A stretch of 64,000 nt of DNA from Nemorincola caseinilytica (GTDB lineage Bacteria > Bacteroidota > Bacteroidia > Chitinophagales > Chitinophagaceae). Below, one piece after another: positions 55,404 to 64,000 of the stretch; within the stretch, counting starts at the first letter, position 1; every line of letters begins with the position of its first letter. The stretch lies in the NCBI RefSeq assembly GCF_039540515.1, contig NZ_BAABFA010000024.1, positions 1 through 64,000 of the forward strand, in the 5' to 3' direction. The position numbers and the translations under genes were made by a program. The notes under the pieces are model-generated. The model ran no database searches and was not told the DNA's origin. It was given only the letters and a program-made list of their open reading frames with translations.

Positions 55404-57353
55404 TTAAGGTTCTGGTCTCAGTATGTGGGCCGGCATGTCCCATGGCGACAGTGATATGTAGTTGTTCCCCATCTGCCATTCGTAGCGGTCGCCACTCAGC
55501 ATGTCGTATACTTTGAAGGTGCCCGGCATATCTTTCCCCATTTTCTCTGCCGATACATTCACCATTGCGCTCTGTGTATGGAAGGGGTCCAGGTTCACCA
55601 CTACTATCAGCTTGCTTCCTTCTGCCCATTTCAAATAGGCTATCACCTGCTCATTATCCGTGGGCAGGAATTCTATGGCGTTCGTTTGCTGCAGTGCTGC
55701 ATTCTCGCGCCTTATACGGTTCAGATAGCTCACCACTTCCTTTGTCCTGGTATACCGGCCCCACTCCCAGTGCTTTATCTCGTATTTTTCGCTATCGGCA
55801 TATTCATCCTTCCCATGTGCCATTTCATTCAGCCCGAACTCATACACCGGCCCATACATGCCCCAGGAAGAAGATAGAGTGGCGGCGAGAATAGCCCTTA
55901 TGATGTGTCCTGCCTCACCGCTGCGTGCCAGTTCTGGGGTGAGTATATCGGGAGTGTTGGGCCAGAAATTGGGCCGGAAATAGTACTGCAACGGTGTCTT
56001 TGTCAGCTCCGTCATATATTCCTCTATGTCCTGCTTTGTATGACGCCAGGTGAAGTATGTATATGACTGCGAGAACCCTATCTTGGCCAGGTGTTCCATG
56101 ATGCGTGGCCGTGTAAAGGCCTCGGCAAGGAATATCACCTGCGGATGCTGTGTTTTTATTTCTCTTATCGCCCATTCCCAAAAGGGTAGTGCCTTGGTAT
56201 GCGGATTATCCACACGAAAGATACTTACGCCCTGTTCTATCCAGTACAGGAAAATGCTTCTCAGTTCCTGCCATAGGCTTTCCCATGCAACGCTCTCAAA
56301 GTTCAGTGGCAATATATCTTCATACTTTTTGGGCGGGTTCTCTGCATGCTGCACCGTGCCGTCGGGTCGCCACTTGAACCATTCAGGGTGCTGTGCTACA
56401 TACGGATGGTCCGGCGCACACTGAAAGGCTATGTCCATGGCCAGCTCTATGCCGTGTTTCTTTGCCGATGTTATAAGCTCTTTCAGATCGCGCAGTGTAC
56501 CCAGTTGCGGGTGGATGGCCTTGTGTCCACCCGTACTGTTGCCAATGGCCCATGGCGATCCGGGATCGCCTATCGCTGCCACGGCCGCATTATTTCGCCC
56601 CTTTCGTTTTTCCTCGCCTATAGGGTGTATGGGCGGTAGGTATAGCACATCGAACCCCATCTCGCTTATTCTTGGCAGCAGCTTCTTTACATCTTTGAAT
56701 GTGCCATGCATACCTTCCGCACTTGCTGCCGACCGTGGGAACAATTCATACCATGTGCTGAACTGTGCTCTCTGTACATCTACCTCTATTTCATGAACGG
56801 TAGGTGCGGTAGTGGTAATGCTATCCTTCTCCCTGTGGCGGCACATGATGCCTGCTGCTTCTGTCTCTGCTGCTATGGCCGCCTGCTCGTCGGCGGTGGC
56901 AGCAGCTTGCATGCGGGTCGTCCACTGTTGCAGTATGTTCTTTTCTTTGCCTGCAATGGTGGCCATATATTGCGATACCTGCATTATGCCGGCTTGTATC
57001 TCTACGGTTATGTCCTGGCTTGCGCCATGTTTCTTTTTTAGTGCTTTTTGCCACGAGGCGAAATGGTCTATCCAGGCCTGCACCTGCAGTTGATATCGCC
57101 CCAGTTTATCCGGCACAAATGTTGCCGTCCAGTGGTCATTGTTCACAAGTTCCAGTTGTACGGTCTTCCATTGCTTGTCGGTGCTGTGCTTTAGCAGCGC
57201 TTCCGCATATATCTCGTCATGCCCGTCCGCGAATATGCTGGCCGATATCGTTACCGGGTGCCCTACAGTAGCTTTCGCGGCATACCTGCCACGGTTCACA
57301 GATGGCCGCACATCATCTATTACGACCCTTCTTTTTCCGTATCTGCTGATCAT
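55404..57353 (-). CDS. glgE: Alpha-1,4-glucan:maltose-1-phosphate maltosyltransferase
   Basis: 649 residues. Transfers maltosyl units from maltose-1-phosphate to growing alpha-1,4-glucan. RRVVIDDVRPSVNRGRYAAK is the family N-terminus; a helical insert, then WYELFPRSA, YLPPIHPIGEEKRKGRNN, Asp382 (IFRVDNPHTK), Glu411 (FLAEAFTRP) and WGMYGPVYEFG. The catalytic spacing matches characterised GlgE enzymes. Between otsA (35-base gap) and treS (10-base gap) in one operon. Confidence 0.96.
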   Translation of the reverse strand: MISRYGKRRVVIDDVRPSVNRGRYAAKATVGHPVTISASIFADGHDEIYAEALLKHSTDKQWKTVQLELVNNDHWTATFVPDKLGRYQLQVQAWIDHFASWQKALKKKHGASQDITVEIQAGIMQVSQYMATIAGKEKNILQQWTTRMQAAATADEQAAIAAETEAAGIMCRHREKDSITTTAPTVHEIEVDVQRAQFSTWYELFPRSAASAEGMHGTFKDVKKLLPRISEMGFDVLYLPPIHPIGEEKRKGRNNAAVAAIGDPGSPWAIGNSTGGHKAIHPQLGTLRDLKELITSAKKHGIELAMDIAFQCAPDHPYVAQHPEWFKWRPDGTVQHAENPPKKYEDILPLNFESVAWESLWQELRSIFLYWIEQGVSIFRVDNPHTKALPFWEWAIREIKTQHPQVIFLAEAFTRPRIMEHLAKIGFSQSYTYFTWRHTKQDIEEYMTELTKTPLQYYFRPNFWPNTPDILTPELARSGEAGHIIRAILAATLSSSWGMYGPVYEFGLNEMAHGKDEYADSEKYEIKHWEWGRYTRTKEVVSYLNRIRRENAALQQTNAIEFLPTDNEQVIAYLKWAEGSKLIVVVNLDPFHTQSAMVNVSAEKMGKDMPGTFKVYDMLSGDRYEWQMGNNYISLSPWDMPAHILRPEP

Positions 57354-57388
57354 TCTTCAACGTCCGTCTTTTCTATTCTCTATCATCC

Positions 57389-58873
57389 CTAAGAGGCCAG
57401 GGGTATATTGTTCGGGAAGACCACCGTATTGTCCTTTTGCTTAAAGGAGATGCTGGTCTGCTGCGGGCGCTTTTTTTCGTTATCCGTCTCCGTCATTCGC
57501 TCATTGAACCGTTCCGCCCACTGGAAGATGTCCGCTTCTGCTACCACCTGCTGCATCCTTTGCATTCTTTCCTTCTTCTCTTTGGCAGGCATTGTCAGGC
57601 CTTCGTATATCTTGTTCGCAAAGTCCTTGGTATCGTTCGGGTTCAGCAGTATGGCGTCCGTCAGTTCGGCTGCGGCCCCTGCGGCCTCGCTCAGCAGCAG
57701 TACGCCGTTCTGGTCCACATTACAGGCCACATATTCTTTGCTCACCAGGTTCATCCCGTCACGCAGCGGTGTCACTATGGCCACATCTGCGATCTTGTAC
57801 AGTGCAGCCAGCATATGCGGTTCGAACGACTGGTAAAAGTGTTGTATAGGCTGCCAGCCGAATACTGAGTATGTTCCGTTTATCTGGCTTATCTGCCGGT
57901 TCATTTCCTCCTTCAGCTTCTTGTAGTTGGGCACATTATCGCGCGATGGTACTATGAGGTGTACCAGTGTCACCTTCTGGCGCCATTCAGGATGCTTTTT
58001 CAGGAACAGCTCATATGCCTGCAGGCGTTGCAGTATGCCTTTGCTGTAGTCCAGCCTGTCTATCGATAGCATTATCTTGGTATCGCCCATGGCTTTTACT
58101 TTCTGCACATGTTCATCTGTTGCCTTTTCTTTGGCCAGGTCGTGGAACTTCTTATGGTCTATGCTTATCGGGAATGCTTCTATCACTATTTTTCTGCCAC
58201 CCATCACCAACTCCTTATTTCCATTAGGCGTCATCGACAGCACAGTTCTTACCGTGCTCAGGAAATGCCGCACATCTGCCTTTGTCTGGAAGCCTATTAT
58301 GTCCGCACCCAGCAGTCCTTTCAGTAGCTCTGCCTTCCAGGGCAGTGCACGGAATATCTCATAGTCGGGAAAAGGGATATGCTGAAAGTATCCAATGGTG
58401 ATATCAGGCGCCATTGCGCGTACCATAGATGGCACCAGCATCAGTTGGTAGTCGTGTACCCATACCATATCGCCCGGTCTGGCCACGTTTACCACCGCAT
58501 CTGCAAATTTTTTATTCACTGCTACATATGACCTCCAGTATTGCTCATTGTAATTGCTGTACGATGGAAAGTAATGGAACAGTGGCCATAAGGTATCGTT
58601 AGAAAAGCCTTCGTAGAAATTGGCTATCTCTTCTTCGCTCAGGTAAACGGGTGTCAGGTTGCGTTCGTTCAGTTCCATTGTAGTGCTATTCTGATGCTCA
58701 GGTACCACTACCGCACCCGGCCAGCCTATCCACTGGCTGCAATAATTATTGAAAACGCTGCTGAGTCCTGTTGCCAGGCCTCCTTCGCTCTGCTGTAGTA
58801 TAAGTTCGTCTGCCACCCGGCATAGTTTCACCGGTAACCGGTTCGATACATTGATGATCCGTTTCTGTTCCAT
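57389..58873 (-). CDS. otsA: Trehalose-6-phosphate synthase
   Basis: 494 residues. GT20 enzyme joining UDP-glucose and glucose-6-phosphate. IINVSNRLPVKL at the N-terminus, WIGWPGAVV, VWVHDYQLMLVP, YFQHIPFPDYEIFRALPW, SIDRLDYSKGI and VTPLRDGMNLVSKEYVAC are all typical. Followed by glgE after 35 bases; preceded by otsB after 153 bases. Provides the trehalose that the TreS-Mak-GlgE route consumes. Confidence 0.97.
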   Translation of the reverse strand: MEQKRIINVSNRLPVKLCRVADELILQQSEGGLATGLSSVFNNYCSQWIGWPGAVVVPEHQNSTTMELNERNLTPVYLSEEEIANFYEGFSNDTLWPLFHYFPSYSNYNEQYWRSYVAVNKKFADAVVNVARPGDMVWVHDYQLMLVPSMVRAMAPDITIGYFQHIPFPDYEIFRALPWKAELLKGLLGADIIGFQTKADVRHFLSTVRTVLSMTPNGNKELVMGGRKIVIEAFPISIDHKKFHDLAKEKATDEHVQKVKAMGDTKIMLSIDRLDYSKGILQRLQAYELFLKKHPEWRQKVTLVHLIVPSRDNVPNYKKLKEEMNRQISQINGTYSVFGWQPIQHFYQSFEPHMLAALYKIADVAIVTPLRDGMNLVSKEYVACNVDQNGVLLLSEAAGAAAELTDAILLNPNDTKDFANKIYEGLTMPAKEKKERMQRMQQVVAEADIFQWAERFNERMTETDNEKKRPQQTSISFKQKDNTVVFPNNIPLAS

Positions 58874-59026
58874 AGGTCTGGTCGTTTGGTCTGTCGGTAT
58901 GCTATACTGCCTTTGTGTGTGCTTCTGTCGTAAAGGTATTGGAATGCTGTGGCCTACGCTTTACACGAACTTGTTGGATAATTGTACATTTCACATGTCG
59001 TACCTATCTTAATATCTAATTTCCTT

Positions 59027-59806
59027 CTAGTGAGTATGCACGGCCAGGTCGTGCAGGAATGCGCGTACAGTGTTGATATCCTGTAGCCTGTACTTGGCCA
59101 CAGTATCGCTCATGCCCACTTTTATGGTGGCGGCGTTCTGTTCCTCTGCCAGCGCGGCGAACATGTCCTCGTCTGTCATATCGTCACCTATCGCCAGTAC
59201 GAACTCATAGTTGTTCCCTTCTATCAATGCCCTCACTGCCGACCCTTTGTTGTATCCACGGCCTTTTGCTTCTATCACTTTATTACCGTTCAGCACTGCC
59301 AGTGTCAATGCCTGCTCCTTATTTTGCAGTTCTTGGTACAATGTCTCTGCATTTTCGCTTCCTGTATGTTCTTCTGCGTTCCTGTAATGCCATGCCAGGG
59401 AAAGGTCTTTCTTCTCTACGAACGAGCCTGGGCATCCCAGCGCATACCGGTTCATCATTTCTTCTATTTCCGGCATCCAGCTTATGTCATCTGCTGCTGC
59501 TGTCTGCCATACACTATCCTTTTTTTTGAACCTCGCGCCATGGTCCGTTATCAGTCCCAGCGGTAGTTGTCCCAGCCAGTTATCCAGCGTATAGCTGTCG
59601 CGGCCGCTTATTATGTACACATCGTTCCCCTGTAGTGTTCCCAGTTGTTCCAGTAGTTGCATCAGCTCGGTATCGGGTGTGGCATTCGTTGGCAGATCGG
59701 CAAATGGCACCAGGCAGCCATCATAGTCCAGCAGGAACAGCCTGCTCTTTGCTGCGGCGTACTGTTCCATTAGGTTGGTCCTTATGGCATTGTCTATCAG
59801 AAGCAT
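59027..59806 (-). CDS. otsB: Trehalose-6-phosphate phosphatase
   Basis: 259 residues. HAD-superfamily phosphatase removing phosphate from trehalose-6-phosphate. Motif I LLDYDGCLVPF with catalytic Asp27 and Asp29, motif II ISGRD, and motif IV IGDDMTDEDMF. First gene of the minus-strand operon. A 153-base gap to otsA could hold an internal promoter, but I see no consensus one. Confidence 0.95.
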   Translation of the reverse strand: MLLIDNAIRTNLMEQYAAAKSRLFLLDYDGCLVPFADLPTNATPDTELMQLLEQLGTLQGNDVYIISGRDSYTLDNWLGQLPLGLITDHGARFKKKDSVWQTAAADDISWMPEIEEMMNRYALGCPGSFVEKKDLSLAWHYRNAEEHTGSENAETLYQELQNKEQALTLAVLNGNKVIEAKGRGYNKGSAVRALIEGNNYEFVLAIGDDMTDEDMFAALAEEQNAATIKVGMSDTVAKYRLQDINTVRAFLHDLAVHTH

Positions 59807-59957
59807 ATCTTTCGCGAATATTCCGCCTATTGGATGGGAATATACCTTATTGTAAAGGTATAAGCCATAACAGGCCGCAGCTTTACAAAGTACACCTGTA
59901 CATGTTACAGAATTCGCACATCACACTGGTCCAAACTGTTCGTACATTCGATCTTGC

Positions 59958-60545
59958 ATGACCCCCAAAGAAAAACAGATAGAGACCTTTTACCCTGCAA
60001 GCGTACAGGAGTGGCGCTTGTGGCTGCAGCAGCATCACGATAAGAAACCATCTATATGGATCGTTTGCTACAAAAAGGAGACCGGCATACCTACCATAAC
60101 ATGGAGCGAGGCTGTAGACGAGGCGCTCTGTTTCGGCTGGATCGACAGTACGCGCAGGTCTGTAGATAGCGGCAGCTTCATACAGTTCTTTACCCGGCGC
60201 AAACCTACTAGCACATGGTCCAGGATCAATAAGGAGAAGGTAGACCGCCTGACGGCAGAAGGCCGTATGACCCCTGCAGGCCAGGAAGTGATAGAAAAGG
60301 CGAAAAAGAACGGATCGTGGGAGTTGCTGGACCAGGTAGAGGATCTGGCCATACCCAAAGAAATGGAGAAGGAATTCAAGTTGCACCCCGGTTCCAAAGA
60401 CTTTTTCCTGGGCCTTAGCAGGTCTGTGAGAAAACAGATGCTGCACTGGGTGACCATGGCCAAACTGCCCGAGACAAAGCACAAGCGTATAAAAGAGATA
60501 GTGACCCATGCGGCACAGCAGCAGAGGGCTCCGCGGTTCAGGTAG
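59958..60545 (+). CDS. YdeI/OmpD-associated family protein
   Basis: 195 residues. IETFYPASVQEWRLWLQQHH, TWSEAVDEALCFGWIDSTRR, FTRRKPTSTWSRINKEKV and the C-terminal helical domain ending RIKEIVTHAAQQQ match the YdeI family, some members of which affect sensitivity to antimicrobial peptides. Molecular function unknown. Divergent from otsB across a 151-base region. Confidence 0.9.
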   Translation: MTPKEKQIETFYPASVQEWRLWLQQHHDKKPSIWIVCYKKETGIPTITWSEAVDEALCFGWIDSTRRSVDSGSFIQFFTRRKPTSTWSRINKEKVDRLTAEGRMTPAGQEVIEKAKKNGSWELLDQVEDLAIPKEMEKEFKLHPGSKDFFLGLSRSVRKQMLHWVTMAKLPETKHKRIKEIVTHAAQQQRAPRFR

Positions 60546-60644
60546 TGCCCTGGTCCGTTCTTTGGGCATAAGTTCTGCTGCTTATATTATGATGCTTACC
60601 AATAATACACGACTTTTGGTCTTTGTATTTTAATACATATCCTT

Positions 60645-63600
60645 ATGAGATCCTTCATACCCTTTCTTATACTGTTGTTCGCCCTGCATATGCCTGCTCA
60701 TGCGCAGGAGACCGGCAAGACCCTATTGTGGCGTATCACCGGCAACGGGCTGCAAAAGCCATCTTATCTCTATGGCACCATGCACCTGAAGGCCCGCAAG
60801 CTTTTCGATTTCCCCGATTCCCTCTATGCCGCCCTCGACAATACCGAGGTCTTTGCGCTAGAGGTCAATCCCGACAGCCTCAACAACCTTGTTACCGACT
60901 ATGCCGATAAACTCATAAACAAGAAGGAAAAAGATGAGGACCACAAGAAGGAGAAAAAACTCAGGGATATACTTACACCCTCAGAACTGAGGACCCTGCG
61001 CGAGAACCTGCCCGCCGGCAGCGACATAGATCCCGAAGAACTGACCGTGAAGCAGGCCTATCTTATGAAAGATAAACTGACCCGCCACCGTACCCACAAA
61101 GACGACATGTCCACCTTTGTAGATGCTTACCTCTATTCTATAGCCAAAGACAAGGACAAGATCATATCTGGCCTGGAACGTATGGAAGACCAGTTGAACC
61201 TGCTGCTGGAGACCGATATGAGTTCTGTGGACCCCAAGAAAATGGCCAATTACATCAGCAGCAGCACATCTATAGAGGACCAGATGATAGAGATGTACCT
61301 CGATAAGGACCTGGATGCGCTGCTGAAGCTCACCAACCTGATGTCGGAAAAACAGGAGGACCTCCTGCTCACCGAGCGCAACAAGACAATGCTGCACAGC
61401 ATGGATAGCATTATGCAGTTACATTCCCTGTTCAGCGCTGTGGGAGCGCTGCACTTGCCCGGCGCTCATGGCCTTATCAGCCTGCTGCGTGCAAAGGGTT
61501 ATACCGTACGGCCGGTCATGTGCAATACTTATAAGAATGGTGCCGATTACAAGTTCAGGGCCGAAGGGGCCAATTGGGTCACCGTCACCAGCGAAAAAGA
61601 TGGGTACAGCATAGCCATGCCCGGCCAGCCCAACGACATCAATGCAGGCAACGGTACAGTGGTCATGAAGATGTATTTCGATCTCGTATCTTCCAAGTGC
61701 TATATCGTCAATCATACCAACCGGCCCGATACTTCCACCTCGCCCGATGAGCTGGCCGACATCATGGCAAAGAGCATGTCTGCCGTTGCCGATGATATAG
61801 AATCGCGGCCCGTTAAGAACGGTGGCCTTACCGGCAAGGAGTATTTTTTCAAGGGCAAGGCCGACCTGCATTACCATATGCAGATACTGGTGAACAATAC
61901 CGATATATACATGCTGGGCGTATATGCCCAGGGGCCCACAGTGCGCAATGCCGATGCCTTTTTCAATTCGTTCAGGCGCATACCCAAATCCAGCGCAGCC
62001 CTCATCACCCGCACGTTCGATGATATACGCCTCACAGCCTCTGTACCCGACAATAAGCCGGTACGCGCCGTAGAGCATTCCGAAGATTCATCGGGCAAGC
62101 AGACGGTATATACCATAGTCGATCCTGCATTGGGGGTCTATTATTTCATAGTATGCAACGAGGTAGGTGTCGGTTACAATTTCAACAACGATACTGTGTT
62201 CGTACGCGGTATGAAAGACAAGCTGGCAGGGCAAAAGCTGGGGAGCACCTTCAGCAAGATAAGCCACGATGGCTATAACGGATATGATATAGAGACCGAT
62301 CTGTTCAGCAATATGCGTATAAAGAGCAGGCTCCTGTTCTGCGGCAACAGGGAGTACAATGCACTGGTACAATACCCCGATAATGAGAAGAACAGCGCCG
62401 GTGCCGATGAGTTCCTGCGCTCTTTGCGTGTCATACCTTCATATCCAGCATCTATGCACCTGCAGATGCCATCTACAGGGGCGTTCAGCACTTTTGCACC
62501 TCTTCCTTTCCGCGAAGATACCGCCGATGGACCAGGTGTAGATACCACCATGCCCTATACGCTTACCTACCAGTGCTTCGATACCGGTACACTGCTTACC
62601 TACGATATACGCGTGAAGCGGCTGAGCCCCTACTACTGGAATACCGACGATACCCTCATGCTCCGTACATGGATCAGTATGGTCATACTTCCTACCGATT
62701 CTACCCCCGTCTATACATACCGCACAAAAGACGGCATGCTGTATGGCGAGGCCCGCGCTTACAAGACCTATTCCGATAAGATACACCGCATAGTTGCCAT
62801 AAGCGATGGTCGCACCCGTTATATGCTCGACTGCACCTACCCCATATCGCTGAAGGACGACAGGCGTATAGATTCCTTCTACTCAGCATTCAGGGTATTA
62901 AAGAGAGACCTCCAGTCCCTGCGCCGGTCTTCCGATGCTCTGCTTGCCGATCTGCATAGTGCCGACTCTGCCACCAATGCCCGTGCCAACAAGTCTATAG
63001 ACGAGGTGTTCTTTTCCACGAACGATCTGCCTATTTTGCTCAGAGAGGCATGTCGTCCTTTTCCATACGATACCTCGTCCACCACTTATGAGGACATCAG
63101 CTCAAGGCTTTTCGACCTGGTGGTACGCTATGCAGATAGCATCACATTGCCACAGCTAAAGGCGTTGTACAATGATCCTGTTATAGCCCGGAAAGGCCGC
63201 CAGTTCAATGTACTGAATATGATATCCGACAAGGAAGATACCGTGGCCGCATATAGTATCATCAAAGAGCTATTGCTCACCTCTCCGCCTGCCCACGGCA
63301 GTTCCTACCTGTCCTATTACAGGCTCAGGAGGCATCTGCCATTGGTGCGTACACTTTATCCCGAGCTGTTGCAGCACTGTGCCGATAGTACCATCAGCTA
63401 CCTTGTTTGTGAGCTTGCACACGACCTCTTGGACAGTGGTCGCATCTCCATGAACGAGATATTCCCATACGCCGCCACCATCATAGAAAAGAGCAGGCAG
63501 CAAAGGCAGCACAATGGCGCCATGCCCGATAAAAGCCTGCTTCACCTGCTGGCCCGTATCGGTTCCGCAGATGCCTGGAAGGAAATAGAACAGTATCAGT

Positions 63601-64000
63601 ATATAAACAAGAACGGCTTGCGCTACGCGGCCGTAGTGGTGCTTGTAGATAGCCAGCGTACGCCGGCACCCGCCGTGCTGGACAGCATAGCTGCCGATAG
63701 AGACCTCAGGAAGGGCCTGTACGATATGCTGGACAAGCATGGCCGCATCTCCCTCTTCCCACGGCGTTTTCTAAAGCAGGAGCACTTTGCCGAAAGCAGT
63801 ATATCGGAAATGGACTACGAAGGATATTACAGCAATTACACACCTATAGGCACCCGGATGGAAATGTATAAGGGCAAAAAGCAGAAGTTCTACCTCTACG
63901 ATATAGAGGAGATAGAAAGCGGTAAGCACTACCTGGGTGTGGCCGGGCCTTACAAAGACAATGTCTCCCTTACCATAGACAGCGATGACGATGCCTCTGG
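60645..64000 (+). CDS. Very large exported TraB/GumN-domain protein (3' end outside window)
   Basis: Open from ATG 60645 to the window end, at least 1,118 codons. Signal peptide MRSFIPFLILLFALHMPAHAQ. The first ~300 residues are a TraB/GumN domain: LLWRITGNGLQKPSYLYGTMHL at the start and VGALHLPGAHGLISLLRAKG near residue 270, the two conserved blocks of a putative metalloprotease-like fold. Beyond that, more than 800 residues of unrecognised sequence follow, including repeated-looking segments that each resemble a 150-residue alpha/beta unit. Family members of usual length are near 300 residues, so the extension is unusual. Function unknown. Confidence 0.85.
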   Translation, partial: MRSFIPFLILLFALHMPAHAQETGKTLLWRITGNGLQKPSYLYGTMHLKARKLFDFPDSLYAALDNTEVFALEVNPDSLNNLVTDYADKLINKKEKDEDHKKEKKLRDILTPSELRTLRENLPAGSDIDPEELTVKQAYLMKDKLTRHRTHKDDMSTFVDAYLYSIAKDKDKIISGLERMEDQLNLLLETDMSSVDPKKMANYISSSTSIEDQMIEMYLDKDLDALLKLTNLMSEKQEDLLLTERNKTMLHSMDSIMQLHSLFSAVGALHLPGAHGLISLLRAKGYTVRPVMCNTYKNGADYKFRAEGANWVTVTSEKDGYSIAMPGQPNDINAGNGTVVMKMYFDLVSSKCYIVNHTNRPDTSTSPDELADIMAKSMSAVADDIESRPVKNGGLTGKEYFFKGKADLHYHMQILVNNTDIYMLGVYAQGPTVRNADAFFNSFRRIPKSSAALITRTFDDIRLTASVPDNKPVRAVEHSEDSSGKQTVYTIVDPALGVYYFIVCNEVGVGYNFNNDTVFVRGMKDKLAGQKLGSTFSKISHDGYNGYDIETDLFSNMRIKSRLLFCGNREYNALVQYPDNEKNSAGADEFLRSLRVIPSYPASMHLQMPSTGAFSTFAPLPFREDTADGPGVDTTMPYTLTYQCFDTGTLLTYDIRVKRLSPYYWNTDDTLMLRTWISMVILPTDSTPVYTYRTKDGMLYGEARAYKTYSDKIHRIVAISDGRTRYMLDCTYPISLKDDRRIDSFYSAFRVLKRDLQSLRRSSDALLADLHSADSATNARANKSIDEVFFSTNDLPILLREACRPFPYDTSSTTYEDISSRLFDLVVRYADSITLPQLKALYNDPVIARKGRQFNVLNMISDKEDTVAAYSIIKELLLTSPPAHGSSYLSYYRLRRHLPLVRTLYPELLQHCADSTISYLVCELAHDLLDSGRISMNEIFPYAATIIEKSRQQRQHNGAMPDKSLLHLLARIGSADAWKEIEQYQYINKNGLRYAAVVVLVDSQRTPAPAVLDSIAADRDLRKGLYDMLDKHGRISLFPRRFLKQEHFAESSISEMDYEGYYSNYTPIGTRMEMYKGKKQKFYLYDIEEIESGKHYLGVAGPYKDNVSLTIDSDDDAS

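Noticed and set aside
59850..59930. ttgtaaag/ctttacaa and tgta-n5-taca inverted repeats between otsB and the YdeI gene as operators
   Set aside because: Short AT-rich words with no regulator gene adjacent; insufficient support to list as a site.

Overview
The window looks like a chromosomal segment of a member of the Bacteroidota, probably a Chitinophagaceae-like bacterium. Evidence: four very large exported repeat proteins end in type IX secretion (T9SS) sorting domains (one type A, three of the gliding-motility-associated CHU_C type B). A GldN/PorN-like protein is present. Promoters fit the Bacteroidota consensus (TTTG near -33, TAnnTTTG near -7). There is almost no Shine-Dalgarno use. I saw no prophage, transposase, integrase or CRISPR array, so the segment reads as chromosome with lineage-specific exported proteins rather than as an island.

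Layout. 1-4695: 3' part of a giant Ig-repeat exported protein with two assembly gaps. 4799-8218: small exported protein and sucA. 8278-10145 (minus): an esterase and a lipoprotein. 10501-22720: three consecutive paralogous T9SS type-B proteins. The first two are almost identical over their last 2.4 kb, and the third carries eight copies of a 91-residue module where the others carry two. 22822-27188 (minus): glyA, a YitT-family protein, an HD-domain protein and an MFS transporter; a striking inverted array of AATGYG repeats lies between glyA and yitT. 27268-34675: flavoprotein, DUF4286 protein, HU protein, gpsA, a hypothetical protein, purB and kup. 34772-34855: tRNA-Leu(CAG), followed by a cluster of short palindromes. 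35137-39812: a dihydrofolate reductase-family protein, the GldN-like protein, a GNAT acetyltransferase, a duplicated DUF6766 protein, a hypothetical protein and an AsmA/DUF748-like protein. 40395-42062: a UbiB/AarF kinase-like protein.

42194-59806 is a complete trehalose/alpha-glucan locus in two convergent operons. The plus operon (glgX, treZ, a treY-malQ fusion) debranches glucan and turns linear chains into trehalose. The minus operon (otsB, otsA, glgE, a treS-maltokinase fusion, glgB) makes trehalose from UDP-glucose and routes it through maltose and maltose-1-phosphate into branched alpha-glucan. No glgA or glgC is present in the window, so the GlgE route is the only glucan-synthesis route visible here. 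The two operons meet with directly abutting stop codons (TGATCA). The window ends with a YdeI-family protein and the 5' part of a very large TraB/GumN-domain protein.

All functional calls are from reading translated sequence and remembered family motifs; no database search was run.
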